Shown: positions 54,916 to 63,457 of the stretch, piece after piece
Numbering within the stretch: the first letter of the stretch is position 1
Layout of the letters: each line of letters opens with the position of its first letter
Assembly: GCF_030719295.1 (NCBI RefSeq)
Contig: NZ_CP120997.1
Coordinates: forward strand, 6,148,001 to 6,212,000
Length of the DNA: 64,000 bases
Source of the DNA: Streptomyces sp. Mut1
GTDB taxonomy: Bacteria; Actinomycetota; Actinomycetes; Streptomycetales; Streptomycetaceae
Reading direction: 5' to 3'
The notes under the pieces: generated by a model
Told to the model about the DNA's origin: nothing
The model's input: the letters and a program-made list of their open reading frames with translations, nothing else
Database searches by the model: none
Program-made: the position numbers and the translations under genes

Positions 54916-55467
54916 CGAAGGGGTCGCGCGGATGTTGCTGAGCCCGAGCCCGAGATCGCGCCCGGTGCCGCGCAGCCGCCGGGCCATCCCGTCCTCCATC
55001 ACCCGGGCGAGGAGGGCCAGCGCGTCGGCCACCCGGGTCCGGTCCTCGCCGAGCCCGGCCAGCAGCTCGGTCTCGATCTCCACCTGGCGCGGGAAGAGCG
55101 CGTCGATCGCCGCCCTGCCCGACTCCGTGATGGTCACCAGCGCGGCCCGCCGGTCGGCCGGGCTGGGGGTGCGCTCGATGTGGCCGCGCTTCTCCAGCTT
55201 GGCCAGCGTCTTGCTGACCCCGGCCCGCGACAACCCCATGTTGTCGGCCAGCCTGCGGGCGATGGCGGGCTCGGTGGCGTGCCGCAGCGGAATCAGCAGC
55301 TCCGCCTCGGGGCCGGTGAGCGGGGCGCCCTCGTAGAGCGGCTCCAGGGCGAGGTCGAACAGCGAGGACACCTGTTTGACCAGGGCCACGACCTCCATGG
55401 CGGAGATGTCGAGCCCGGGATTGTGGCTGGCCCACGCATCGCGTACGCCGTCGGGATGGGACTGCAC
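54910..55467 (-). CDS. MarR-family transcriptional regulator
   Basis: 185 aa. Winged HTH: AIARRLADNMGLSRAGVSKTLAKLEKRGHIERTPSPADRRAALVTITESGRA, with the DRR wing typical of MarR. N- and C-terminal helices form the dimer. GTG 55467 is chosen because AAGGAG lies 5 nt upstream; a longer frame reaches 55527. It is divergent from an MFS transporter and probably represses it, as is common for MarR/MFS pairs. Confidence 0.9.
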   Translation of the reverse strand: MQSHPDGVRDAWASHNPGLDISAMEVVALVKQVSSLFDLALEPLYEGAPLTGPEAELLIPLRHATEPAIARRLADNMGLSRAGVSKTLAKLEKRGHIERTPSPADRRAALVTITESGRAAIDALFPRQVEIETELLAGLGEDRTRVADALALLARVMEDGMARRLRGTGRDLGLGLSNIRATPSP

Positions 55468-55508
55468 CGGCACTCCTTCGTCAGCGGCGAGCTTATCGAA
55501 TCCCCACT

Positions 55509-55545
55509 TTGTTAACCAGTGAACCATCAGTTATCTTTTTCGTCA
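55509..55545 (+). promoter_or_regulatory. MFS promoter with MarR-type direct repeats
   Basis: TTGTTA (55509-55514) and TATCTT (55532-55537) are 17 bp apart, and the start codon 55545 lies 7 nt after the -10, so the message is predicted leaderless. The spacer holds two 8-bp repeats, GTTAACCA and GTGAACCA (55511-55526), a likely regulator site. Confidence 0.6.
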
Positions 55546-56828
55546 TGCTCTCTCGTCCCCCCGCCTCCGCCGAGGCGACCCAGCAGGCCGCTCCGCCCGT
55601 CCCGCCCGGCCGGGCCTCCGCCCTGATCGCCGTGCTCGGCGCGCTCACCGCCGTCGCCCCGCTCGCCACCGACATGTACGTGCCCGGCTTCCCCTCGATG
55701 GGCGCCGCCCTGCACGCGAGCGGCTCGGCCGTGCAGCTCACGCTGACCGCGTTCCTGGTCGGCATGGTCGTGGGCCAGCTGCTGATCGGCCCGGTCAGCG
55801 ACGGCTGGGGCCGCCGCCGGCTCCTCATCGCCGGAGCGGGCGGCTTCGTCGCCTTCTCCCTGCTGTGCGCCGTCGCCCCGAACGTGGAACTGCTCACCGC
55901 GGCCCGGTTCCTCCAGGGCTTCGCGGGCGCCGCCGGCATGGTGCTCGCCCGCGCCGTGATCACCGACTGCTTCCACGGCGCCGACGTGCCCCGCTACTTC
56001 GCGCTGCTCTCGCAGATCCTCGGCATCGCGCCGATCGCCGCGCCCGTCGTCGGCGGCGCGGTCCTCTCGGTGTCGACCTGGCGCGCGGTCTTCGTCGTGC
56101 TCGCCGTGATCGGTGTGCTGCTGTTCGCCGCCGTGGTCAGGTACGTCCCCGAGACGCTGCCGCCCGAGCGGCGGCACGGCGGGGGCCTCAGCGGGACGTT
56201 CCGCACCATGGGCACGCTGCTGACCCACCGCGCCTTCATGGGGTACGTCCTCGTGCTCGGCTTCACATCGGCGGCGCTGTTCGCCTACATCAGCGGCTCC
56301 AGCTTCGTCTTCCAGAACGTGCACGGCGTATCGCCCACCGTCTACTCGCTGATCTTCGCCTCGAACGCCGTGGGCATGCTGATCGGCGGGGTCACCTTCG
56401 CGCGGTTCGCCGGCCGGGCCGGCCTGAACAGGCTCCTGACCATCGGCCTTGCCGTCTCCGGCGCCGGGGCCCTGGCCCTGCTCGTGATCCCCGCCCTGGC
56501 CGGGCAGAGCCTCGCCGTCAGCTGGATCTGCCTCTTCGTCGCCATGTCCGGCGTCGCGCTGATCTTCCCCTCGACCATGAGCATCGGCCAGAACCTCGGC
56601 CGCCGCGCCCCGGGTGCCGCGTCGGCGCTCATCGGCGGCCTCCAGTTCCTGTTCGGCGCCGCCGCCTCCCCGCTCGTCGGCCTCTTCGGTGAGGACACCG
56701 CGACCCCCATGGCCGTCATCATGCTCGCCGCCCTCGCCCTGGCCGGCCTCGCCCTCGTCCTGCTCGCCCGGCCGTGGCGGGCGCACGGCGAGGTCAGTGC
56801 CGGGCCGCACGGCGAAGGCCCGCACTGA
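55545..56828 (+). CDS. MFS drug exporter (Bcr/CflA family)
   Basis: 427 aa, twelve predicted helices. LATDMYVPGFPSMGAALHAS after TM1 and GQLLIGPVSDGWGRRRLL (motif A) are typical of Bcr/CflA exporters; RFLQGFAGAAGMVLARAVITD is motif C. It should pump a drug or metabolite out using the proton gradient. ATG 55545 (MLSRPP) is chosen. A terminator follows at 56839-56870. Confidence 0.93.
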   Translation: MLSRPPASAEATQQAAPPVPPGRASALIAVLGALTAVAPLATDMYVPGFPSMGAALHASGSAVQLTLTAFLVGMVVGQLLIGPVSDGWGRRRLLIAGAGGFVAFSLLCAVAPNVELLTAARFLQGFAGAAGMVLARAVITDCFHGADVPRYFALLSQILGIAPIAAPVVGGAVLSVSTWRAVFVVLAVIGVLLFAAVVRYVPETLPPERRHGGGLSGTFRTMGTLLTHRAFMGYVLVLGFTSAALFAYISGSSFVFQNVHGVSPTVYSLIFASNAVGMLIGGVTFARFAGRAGLNRLLTIGLAVSGAGALALLVIPALAGQSLAVSWICLFVAMSGVALIFPSTMSIGQNLGRRAPGAASALIGGLQFLFGAAASPLVGLFGEDTATPMAVIMLAALALAGLALVLLARPWRAHGEVSAGPHGEGPH

Positions 56829-56838
56829 CGGACCCGGC

Positions 56839-56870
56839 GCGCGGGGGCCGTACCTGTCGTGCCCCCGCGC
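56839..56870. terminator. Bidirectional terminator
   Basis: 10-bp perfect stem (56839-56848 with 56861-56870) between the convergent MFS and lipoprotein genes. Confidence 0.75.
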
Positions 56871-56884
56871 CGGCGGGCACGCCC

Positions 56885-57544
56885 CTACTGCCCGGCCGGC
56901 TGCGGGGCCGGGCGCTCCAGCGGTGTGCGCCGGATGCCGGTGATGACCCAGGTGCCGCCCTGTTTGGCCAGGCTTACCGTGCGGTGCTCGGTGTACGGGG
57001 TACCGACCGCGAGCCCGCCCTTCTTGAGGTAACCCGGGTCTCCCGCGGTGAACTCGAAGACGGTGTCCATCTCGGCCTTGGCGGTCCTGCGGTCCCGGTA
57101 GACGGTGGACCGGTACCAGGCGACCTTCTGCTGACGGGTGACCAGCTTGTTGTCCCGGAAGAGCGCGGTCACCTTGGCGCCGTAGTCCTGGGCCTCCAGT
57201 GACTCGCGGAACGCGGCGCCGTAGAAGGCGAACTCGCTCTTCACGCTCCCGGCCACCGACGTGCTGCTGCGGTCGTCGACCGTGCCCGAGTGGAGCACCA
57301 CGGTCCGGCGGATCGCGGTGACGTCGGGGTCGTCGTCCGCCAGGGTTTCGAGGGACTCGCCCCCGTCCCCGATGAGCGTCCAGAGCGACCGGTTCTCCGG
57401 GCCGGTGGGCGGTCCGGCCTGTGGTGTGGCGGGGGAGCGCGCCGGGTCCGCGGCCCCGGCGTCGCAGCCGCTGGACAGCAGCAGGGCCAGGGCGGGTAGG
57501 ACGAGGCGGGCGGCGGGGCGGAGGGTGCGGCGGCGTGGGCGCAT
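56885..57544 (-). CDS. Secreted lipoprotein of unknown function
   Basis: 219 aa. Arg-rich n-region, hydrophobic core and lipobox LSSGC with lipidated Cys near residue 27. The mature part is a single about 170-residue domain (VLHSGTVDDRSSTSVAGSVKSEF, then beta strands with DTVFEFTAGDPGYLKKGG and a final GTWVITGIRRT) that resembles the NTF2-like/SnoaL-like outline of many actinobacterial lipoproteins, but I do not recognise a family. No functional partner nearby. Confidence 0.8.
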   Translation of the reverse strand: MRPRRRTLRPAARLVLPALALLLSSGCDAGAADPARSPATPQAGPPTGPENRSLWTLIGDGGESLETLADDDPDVTAIRRTVVLHSGTVDDRSSTSVAGSVKSEFAFYGAAFRESLEAQDYGAKVTALFRDNKLVTRQQKVAWYRSTVYRDRRTAKAEMDTVFEFTAGDPGYLKKGGLAVGTPYTEHRTVSLAKQGGTWVITGIRRTPLERPAPQPAGQ

Positions 57545-57565
57545 GGGCGGGGCTCCTGGGTGGGG

Positions 57566-57592
57566 GGCGCGCCCCGGTGGCCGGGGCGCGCC
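57566..57592 (-). terminator. Terminator of the GH16 gene
   Basis: 12-bp perfect stem (57566-57577 with 57581-57592), TGG loop, 19 bp past the GH16 stop and before the lipoprotein start. Confidence 0.8.
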
Positions 57593-57611
57593 GTGATGGG
57601 TCAGCGGTGGG

Positions 57612-58898
57612 TCACGCTGCCGGCTCGGGCGTCCACTGGCTCGTCCAGTAGCCGGCCGGTACGTCGCCCTGCTCGACGTATCCGGTCAGGCCCTCGGTGT
57701 GCGCGTAGCCGCCGGTCGCGCGGTTCCTCAGGCGGAGGTAGCCGGCCTCGGACTCCTCCGTCCAGTCGGCCTCGGCCGCGGCGGAGGGAGCCGCGCCGTA
57801 GTGGACGTAGCCGTCGGACGCGGACGTCCGCAGGTAGTCGCCCGTCCACCGGTTGCGGAGGCGGGTGTAGCCGGCCTCCGTGGTCTCCGGCGCCCACTGG
57901 GAGCTCCAGGCGGTGGCGGGCACGCTGCCGTACTCGGCCTTCCCGGTCTTGTTCTCGATGTGCAGGTACTGGGAGGTCTGGCGGTTCTTCAGCCTCTCGT
58001 ACCCGCTGTCGCCGTATCCGCCGTCCTTCTTCCACACGCGCAGGTAGTCCACGCTCCAGGTCTTGGGCCAGACGTCGTTGTGCTGGCCCGACCCGGCGTC
58101 CGTGTAGATGCCCATGATCATGCCCATGGGCATGTTGGGAGCGTCGTTGATGGTCTTGTACAGCTGGTTGTCGTAGTAGAAGTTGAGCTGCGTGGGCGTC
58201 CAGTCCATGCCGTAGACGTGGTACTCCTCGGTGGGTTCACCGCTGGGCACCGGGTCCTCGTGCGACACCCAGGAGCCGAGGAAGTTCGGATCGCCCCAGC
58301 CGTAGGCGGCGATGCGCCAGGTGTCCGGCTTGCTGAAGAACGTCTCTATCATGTCGATCTCGGGGTTGGCCGACGCGCTGCTGGTGTCCTTCGTGCCGAC
58401 CAGCCACAGCGCCTGGTGGCCTCCGCCGCCGGTGTCGGAGAGTTTGGCGCGGGTCTCGATGTAGCCGTACTGCGTGGTGTAGCCGTTGAAGTCGGCCTCG
58501 TGGTGGTCGTTGGGCATCGCGTAGTTGAAGCGGTGCCACCAGTCCTTGTCGTATGTCTGGATGCTGGAGATCTTCACGGTGCCGTCGTAGGCGGGGTTCC
58601 AGGCGGGCGTGTCCTGGTCGACGCGCTCGGTGAGCACTCCGTCCGCGACGGTGTAACGCGCCTTGGCCTTCTCGCGGTCGGATGTCCAGTGCGGGAGGTA
58701 GTACGGCAGCCACTTGTCCGTGTCCAGGGAAGTGCCGTCGAACTCCTCCTGGAAGTCCAGCGTGTACCCGGGCTTGGCCACCGGATTGGCGGGGAAGTCG
58801 GCGGCCGACGCGGTCGGGGCACCGGTGAGCGTGCCCAGTGCGCCGAGCGCGGCGGCCAGTACCCCCACCAGAGGGGTACGCAGGCGGCGGTGTCTCAA
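57612..58898 (-). CDS. Secreted GH16 glycoside hydrolase with triple C-terminal repeat
   Basis: 428 aa. Signal peptide to about residue 32. GH16 beta-jelly-roll with the catalytic E180-x-D182-x-x-E185 motif (NPEIDMIETF), nucleophile E180 and acid/base E185. It probably cuts beta-1,3-glucan or a galactan; which cannot be read. Residues 299-428 are three repeats of about 42 aa (GYERLKNR, GYTRLRNR, GYLRLRNR starts), forming a beta-trefoil-like lectin module. TTG 58898 is chosen because AAGGAG lies 9 nt before it; the frame extends to 58970 through the operator. Confidence 0.9.
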   Translation of the reverse strand: MRHRRLRTPLVGVLAAALGALGTLTGAPTASAADFPANPVAKPGYTLDFQEEFDGTSLDTDKWLPYYLPHWTSDREKAKARYTVADGVLTERVDQDTPAWNPAYDGTVKISSIQTYDKDWWHRFNYAMPNDHHEADFNGYTTQYGYIETRAKLSDTGGGGHQALWLVGTKDTSSASANPEIDMIETFFSKPDTWRIAAYGWGDPNFLGSWVSHEDPVPSGEPTEEYHVYGMDWTPTQLNFYYDNQLYKTINDAPNMPMGMIMGIYTDAGSGQHNDVWPKTWSVDYLRVWKKDGGYGDSGYERLKNRQTSQYLHIENKTGKAEYGSVPATAWSSQWAPETTEAGYTRLRNRWTGDYLRTSASDGYVHYGAAPSAAAEADWTEESEAGYLRLRNRATGGYAHTEGLTGYVEQGDVPAGYWTSQWTPEPAA

Positions 58899-58969
58899 CT
58901 TGGCTCCTTCGGGACGGAGTTCGGCAGGCCCCGGCTGCCGCTGCGAAGGCAGGCCGTCGCAACCGGGCA

Positions 58970-58989
58970 CTTTCGAAAGAAAGTTTCCT
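58970..58989. promoter_or_regulatory. 20-bp operator upstream of GH16
   Basis: CTTTCGAAAGAAAGTTTCCT, 72 bp before the GH16 start and identical over all 20 bp to the copy at 60281-60300. It contains the palindrome CTTTCGAAAG and GAAAGTTTC. Probably bound by the ROK repressor encoded between the two copies. Confidence 0.8.
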
Positions 58990-59073
58990 GCGTAATGTGC
59001 CGTCAGAGGTACCCGGTGTCAACAGGTGTGCGGACGTGAGCCGACTTCCGTTCCCGGGTCGCCGTCGCGCGAC

Positions 59074-60237
59074 TCAGCCGCCGGGCTGGTCCGTCGCGAA
59101 CAGCCGGCCGCGCGCCAGGTCCCGGGCGGCCTCCACGCCGCCCACGGCCACCGCGCCCGCGGTGAGCGCGCCGAGGGCCAGGGGCGGTACCTCGTAACAG
59201 ATGCCGGAGAGCTGTTCGCGTACCGCCTCCAGGACGGCCGGACCCGCTCCGGCCAGCGCGCCGCCGAGCACGATCAGCTGCGGGTCGACGGCCAGGACCA
59301 TGGCGCCGATGCCGTCCGCCACCGCGCGGGCGTAGCCGTCGACCGCGGCTCGGGCGGCCGGGTCGCCGTGCCGGGCGCGCGTGAACACGGTGTGGCCGGC
59401 CCCTCCCGGGTCGCCGCCGAGCTTGGCGGGGGTGTCCTTCCAGCCCAGCCTCGGATGCCTGCCGATCTCGCCCGCCGCTCCCGTGCGCCCGGTGAACGGC
59501 CGGCCGTCGACCAGGATGCCCACCCCGAGCCGGTTGTCCAGGTGGACGTAGAGCACGTCGGACGTACCGCGGGCGGCGCCGGTCCGGTGCTCGGCCAGGG
59601 CGGCCAGGTTGGTGTCCTTCATTGCCACGACCGGGCAGCGCAGCAGGTCGTGGAGCTGGTCGGCGAGGTGGACGCCCGACCACTGGGGGATGGCCACGCT
59701 CAGCCGTACGGCGCCCCGCGCGTCCACGATCCCCGGTGTCCCGACGCCCGCGGCCCACAGGGGCGGGCCGTCAGCCGGAAGGTGCTCGCGCACCAGGCCG
59801 GCCGCCTCCCGCAGGCGCTCGTCGGGGTCGAGCGCGGCGGAGGTGGGGCGGTGGGCCTCCGCCAGTGGTGTCCCGCCGAGGTCGGTGATCCGCACCCCGA
59901 TGCCGTCGGAGTCGATGTGGATGCCGGCCAGGCGCCCGGCGTCGAAGTCGAAGGCGTAGCGCTGGGCGGGGCGGCCGCCGGTCCGTGTCGCGTCCTGGCC
60001 GTCGAGGGTGAGACGGCGGTCGGTCACCAGCGTGGTGACGATGCCGCGCACTGTGGGCCGGGACAGGGAGGTGACCTGCGCTATCGCGTTGGTGGTCAGC
60101 GGTGTCCCCTCGTACAGCAGTTGCAGGACCCGGCTGGTGTTGAGGTGGCGCAGAGCGCTCTGGTCCCCGCCCGGCAGGACGTCCGAGTTCTTCATGTCCC
60201 CCACTCGCTGCGTGCTGTCCATGTCACGGATCGACAT
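59074..60237 (-). CDS. ROK-family transcriptional repressor
   Basis: 387 aa. N-terminal winged HTH (HLNTSRVLQLLYEGTPLTTNAIAQ, TSLSRPTVRGIVTTLV) and a C-terminal ROK sugar-kinase fold with AGVGTPGIVDARG and GAAGEIG. The usual zinc motif CxCGxxGC after GAAGEIGH is missing (PAKLGGDPGGAGH here), so it lacks the structural zinc cysteines and may not bind zinc. Kinase-type ATP residues are not obvious. ATG 60237 is used; Met6 and Met15 are alternatives. It is divergent from the sugar ABC importer, with its operator next to both. Confidence 0.88.
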   Translation of the reverse strand: MSIRDMDSTQRVGDMKNSDVLPGGDQSALRHLNTSRVLQLLYEGTPLTTNAIAQVTSLSRPTVRGIVTTLVTDRRLTLDGQDATRTGGRPAQRYAFDFDAGRLAGIHIDSDGIGVRITDLGGTPLAEAHRPTSAALDPDERLREAAGLVREHLPADGPPLWAAGVGTPGIVDARGAVRLSVAIPQWSGVHLADQLHDLLRCPVVAMKDTNLAALAEHRTGAARGTSDVLYVHLDNRLGVGILVDGRPFTGRTGAAGEIGRHPRLGWKDTPAKLGGDPGGAGHTVFTRARHGDPAARAAVDGYARAVADGIGAMVLAVDPQLIVLGGALAGAGPAVLEAVREQLSGICYEVPPLALGALTAGAVAVGGVEAARDLARGRLFATDQPGG

Positions 60238-60280
60238 ACCCGCCCTTTCCCTCTTGACGGACGGAGTGACGTGTCTGATG

Positions 60281-60306
60281 CTTTCGAAAGAAAGTTTCCT
60301 TCGAAA
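60281..60306. promoter_or_regulatory. 20-bp operator between the ROK gene and the ABC importer
   Basis: CTTTCGAAAGAAAGTTTCCT at 60281-60300, identical to the GH16 copy and in the same orientation; TTCGAA follows at 60300-60305, extending the palindromic cluster. It sits 44 bp from the ROK start and 83 bp from the binding-protein start. Confidence 0.8.
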
Positions 60307-60382
60307 CTCGCTGGCTGGCAACCTCGGCTCGACATCCTGCCACACCAGCGATTCCTTCCCGTGTTCACAGGAGAGCAGCGCG

Positions 60383-61687
60383 ATGAAGATCAGCAGAGTT
60401 CTGGCAGGAGCCGTCCTGGTGGCGTTGTGCGGGACCGCCTGCGCCCCCGGCGCCTCGTCCGACACCACGGCGGCGGAGCCGTCCGGCCCGGTCAAGAAGG
60501 GCGCGGGCGACGAGAAGGTCACGCTCAAGCTGGTCTCCACCCCCGAGTCGGGAGCGGCGGTCAAGTCGGTCATCAAGGCGTTCGAGGCGAAGTATCCCCA
60601 GGTCACGATCGACTACGAGGACAACAACGTCGACGACTACAACAAGGCGCTGAACCTCTCGCTCGCCTCCGACCAGGCACCCGACATCGCCCTGCTCAAC
60701 TCGGTCGGCACCACGGTCAAGGACGGCCTGGTCATCGACCTGTCCCGGTACGCCGAGGCGTACGACTGGGACAAGACCTACCCCAGCACCCAGCTCAACC
60801 AGTGGCGGGTCGCGAAGGACGGCAGCACGCTCGGCACGGGCGGCCTGTACGCGGCCCCGGCCGGCTTCTCCCTCGTCGGCGTCTACTACAACAAGGCGAA
60901 GGCGGCCGAGGCGGGCATCACCACACCGCCGGCCACACTGGAGGAGTTCGAGGCGGCCCTCGCCAAGGCGAAGAAGGCCGGTGAGCTGCCGCTGCAACTC
61001 GGCAACCAGCAGGGCCACGCCTCCTTCCCCATCCAGCTCATCGGCCAGTCGGCCGACGGCGCCGAGGCGGCCGCGCGCTGGACCTTCGGCCAGAAGGGCG
61101 CCACCTTCGACACCCCGGGCAACCGCACCGCCGCCGACAAGCTCATCGCCTGGAAGAAGAAGGGCTACCTGCCCAGCGGAGCCAACGGAACCGATCTTCA
61201 GACGGCCGTCGACAAGTTCACCAAGGGCCAGGGCGTCTACTTCGTTGACGGCAACTGGGACGCCGAGAAGATCGGCGACAAGCTCGGCAAGGACGCAGGC
61301 TTCATCGCGTTCCCCTCACCGAAGGCCACGGCGATCGGCACCTCGGTCGCCTACGCCATTTCCTCCAAGAGCCGGCACGCGGACACCGCGGCCTTCTTCC
61401 TGGACTTCCTGCACTCGCCCGAGGCATCGGCCGCCGAGTTCAAGGCCGGATTCCTGCCCGCCGACCTCACCGCCGCCAAGCCGCAGGACGGCACGGTGAT
61501 GAAGGATATCGTCGCCGCCTGGGGCAGGGTCAACGACGACAACGGTCTGGTCGGCTTCAACAACAACGCCACCGCGACCATGAACGACAAGCTCACCGCC
61601 ACCACGCAGGAACTCCTCGCGGGCCGCACCAGCACCGACGGTTTCGTCAAGGCGGTCCAGGACGAGTGGTCCAAGACGCATGGCTGA
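60383..61687 (+). CDS. Sugar ABC transporter solute-binding lipoprotein
   Basis: 434 aa, SBP family 1 (MalE type). Lipobox CGTAC with Cys20; the mature part begins VTLKLVSTPESGAAVKSVIKAFEAKYPQVTIDYE, the typical first strand-helix. YNKALNLSLASDQAPDIALLN and GVYYNKAKAAEAGI are conserved in oligosaccharide receptors. It should capture a short oligosaccharide, perhaps a GH16 product. ATG 60383 has AGGAGAG 8 nt upstream. Its stop overlaps the next gene by a few bases. Confidence 0.93.
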   Translation: MKISRVLAGAVLVALCGTACAPGASSDTTAAEPSGPVKKGAGDEKVTLKLVSTPESGAAVKSVIKAFEAKYPQVTIDYEDNNVDDYNKALNLSLASDQAPDIALLNSVGTTVKDGLVIDLSRYAEAYDWDKTYPSTQLNQWRVAKDGSTLGTGGLYAAPAGFSLVGVYYNKAKAAEAGITTPPATLEEFEAALAKAKKAGELPLQLGNQQGHASFPIQLIGQSADGAEAAARWTFGQKGATFDTPGNRTAADKLIAWKKKGYLPSGANGTDLQTAVDKFTKGQGVYFVDGNWDAEKIGDKLGKDAGFIAFPSPKATAIGTSVAYAISSKSRHADTAAFFLDFLHSPEASAAEFKAGFLPADLTAAKPQDGTVMKDIVAAWGRVNDDNGLVGFNNNATATMNDKLTATTQELLAGRTSTDGFVKAVQDEWSKTHG

Positions 61688-62606
61688 CACACTCGTGCGC
61701 ACCGAGCGATCGGTGGCCGGGACCCGGCGCGGGGCGGCCGCCCCGCGCCGCAGGGGGCGGTTCGTACCCCTGCTGTACGTGGCCCCCGCCCTGGTCTTCT
61801 ACGGACTCTTCGTCATCGCGCCCTGGCTGCACAGCTTCTGGATCTCGTTCTGGAACTGGAACGGCATCGGTGCCGCCACCTGGGCCGGACTCTCCAACTA
61901 CACCGCGGTGTTCGAGGAACCGGCCCTGCGCGCCGCCCTGACCCACGCGTTCGGCTTCATCGTCTTCTACACGGTCGTCCCGGTCATCCTCGGCCTCATC
62001 CTGGCCGCCCTCACCTCGGCCGTCCCCTGGCGGGCCATGCCCGTCATCCGCACCATCATCTTCCTCCCGCAGATCCTGCCGCTCGTCGCGGTGGGCGTGG
62101 TCTGGAAGTGGATCTACGGCGAGGACGGCCCGCTCAACCAGGTGCTGCGCGCCATCGGTCTCGGCTCCCTCGCACGGGCCTGGCTGGGCGACTTCACGTA
62201 CGCCTTTCCGGCCGTCGGCCTGATCGGTACCTGGGTCTCCACCGGCCTGTGCTTCCTGCTGCTGCTCTCCGGCATCGGCAAGATCGAGCCGTCGCTCTAC
62301 GAGGCGGCCCGGCTGGACGGTTGCGGCAGACTGCGCGAGTTCTGGCACATCACCGTGCCCGGCCTGCGCAAGGAGATCGGCGTCGCCTGCAACGTCACCG
62401 TCATCTCGGCCCTCGCCGGATTCGACGTCGTGTACGTCATGACGGGCGGCGGGCCCGGCTACTCCACGATGGTCCCCGGTGTCCAGGTCTACCAGCTCGT
62501 CTTCACCGCCGGACGGGTCGGCACCGCCTGCGCCCTGGCCACGGTGCTCTCCCTCATCACCTGTGCCGCCATGTACGGCCTCAACAGGCTGTCGCGGGAG
62601 CGCTGA
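61680..62606 (+). CDS. Sugar ABC transporter permease (MalF type)
   Basis: 308 aa, six helices after a basic N terminus. PLLYVAPALVFYGLFVIAPWLHSFWISF (TM1), and the EAA loop EAARLDGCGRLREFWHITVPGL that contacts the ATPase. ATG 61680 overlaps the binding-protein stop. No ATPase gene is in the operon as seen; such Streptomyces importers often share the MsiK ATPase. Confidence 0.94.
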   Translation: MADTLVRTERSVAGTRRGAAAPRRRGRFVPLLYVAPALVFYGLFVIAPWLHSFWISFWNWNGIGAATWAGLSNYTAVFEEPALRAALTHAFGFIVFYTVVPVILGLILAALTSAVPWRAMPVIRTIIFLPQILPLVAVGVVWKWIYGEDGPLNQVLRAIGLGSLARAWLGDFTYAFPAVGLIGTWVSTGLCFLLLLSGIGKIEPSLYEAARLDGCGRLREFWHITVPGLRKEIGVACNVTVISALAGFDVVYVMTGGGPGYSTMVPGVQVYQLVFTAGRVGTACALATVLSLITCAAMYGLNRLSRER

Positions 62607-62638
62607 GGCATGCCGCGCATCTCACTGGAGTCACCCCG

Positions 62639-63445
62639 ATGACAAAGCAACTGCCCCGGCTCGCGCTCATCGTCGCCGCCGCTGCCGTCCTGTTCCCCTT
62701 CCTCGCCCTGTTCTCCGCGGCGCTCCAGCCGCAGAGCACCCTCTCACCGGGCCTGTCCTGGCCGTCCGACCCGCAGTGGGGGAACTTCGCCACCGCCTGG
62801 ACCACCGCCGGATTCGGCTCGCTGCTGAAGTCGAGCGCGGTCATCGCGCTCGGTGTCGTCCCCATCGCCCTCGTCCTCGCGACCCTCGCCGGTTACGGCC
62901 TGGCCACCATGCGGCTGAAGGCCAAGGGGCCGCTGTTCGCCCTTCTGATGCTCGGACTGGCCCTGCCGTACGAGGCCATCGTCATCCCCCTCTACTACGA
63001 CCTGGACTCGGTCGGCCTGCTGAACACCTACTGGGCCGTGATCCTGCCGCTGGTGGGGCTGTTCATGCCCTTCGGCGTCTTCTGGATGCGTACGCACTTC
63101 GAGTCGCTGCCGAAGGAGCTGATGGAGGCCGCGGCCGTGGACGGCGCGAACAGCTGGCGCACCCTCACCCGCGTCCTGCTGCCGACCGCCGTCCCGGCGC
63201 TCACCACACTGGGCCTTCTCTACTTCATGTGGGCGTGGAACCAGTTCCTGCTGGCCCTGGTGCTCATCCAGGACCCGGCGATGCGCACGGCACCCTCCGG
63301 TCTCGGCAAATTCGTCCAGCAGTACGGCAAGAACATCCCGCTGCTGTCGGCCGGCACCCTCATCGTGATCGCGCCGATCGTGCTGATCTACCTCTTCTTC
63401 CAGCGCCACTTCATCAAAGGCATCCTCCAGGGTGCCGTCAAGTAA
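62639..63445 (+). CDS. Sugar ABC transporter permease (MalG type)
   Basis: 268 aa, six helices. TM1 LALIVAAAAVLFPFLALFSAAL; EAA loop EAAAVDGANSWRTLTRVLLPTAVPAL; C terminus QRHFIKGILQGAVK is typical of MalG-like subunits and the last residues dock the ATPase. ATG 62639 has GGAG 8 nt upstream. It follows the MalF-type gene by 32 nt. Confidence 0.94.
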   Translation: MTKQLPRLALIVAAAAVLFPFLALFSAALQPQSTLSPGLSWPSDPQWGNFATAWTTAGFGSLLKSSAVIALGVVPIALVLATLAGYGLATMRLKAKGPLFALLMLGLALPYEAIVIPLYYDLDSVGLLNTYWAVILPLVGLFMPFGVFWMRTHFESLPKELMEAAAVDGANSWRTLTRVLLPTAVPALTTLGLLYFMWAWNQFLLALVLIQDPAMRTAPSGLGKFVQQYGKNIPLLSAGTLIVIAPIVLIYLFFQRHFIKGILQGAVK

Positions 63446-63457
63446 GGGATTGCGCAC

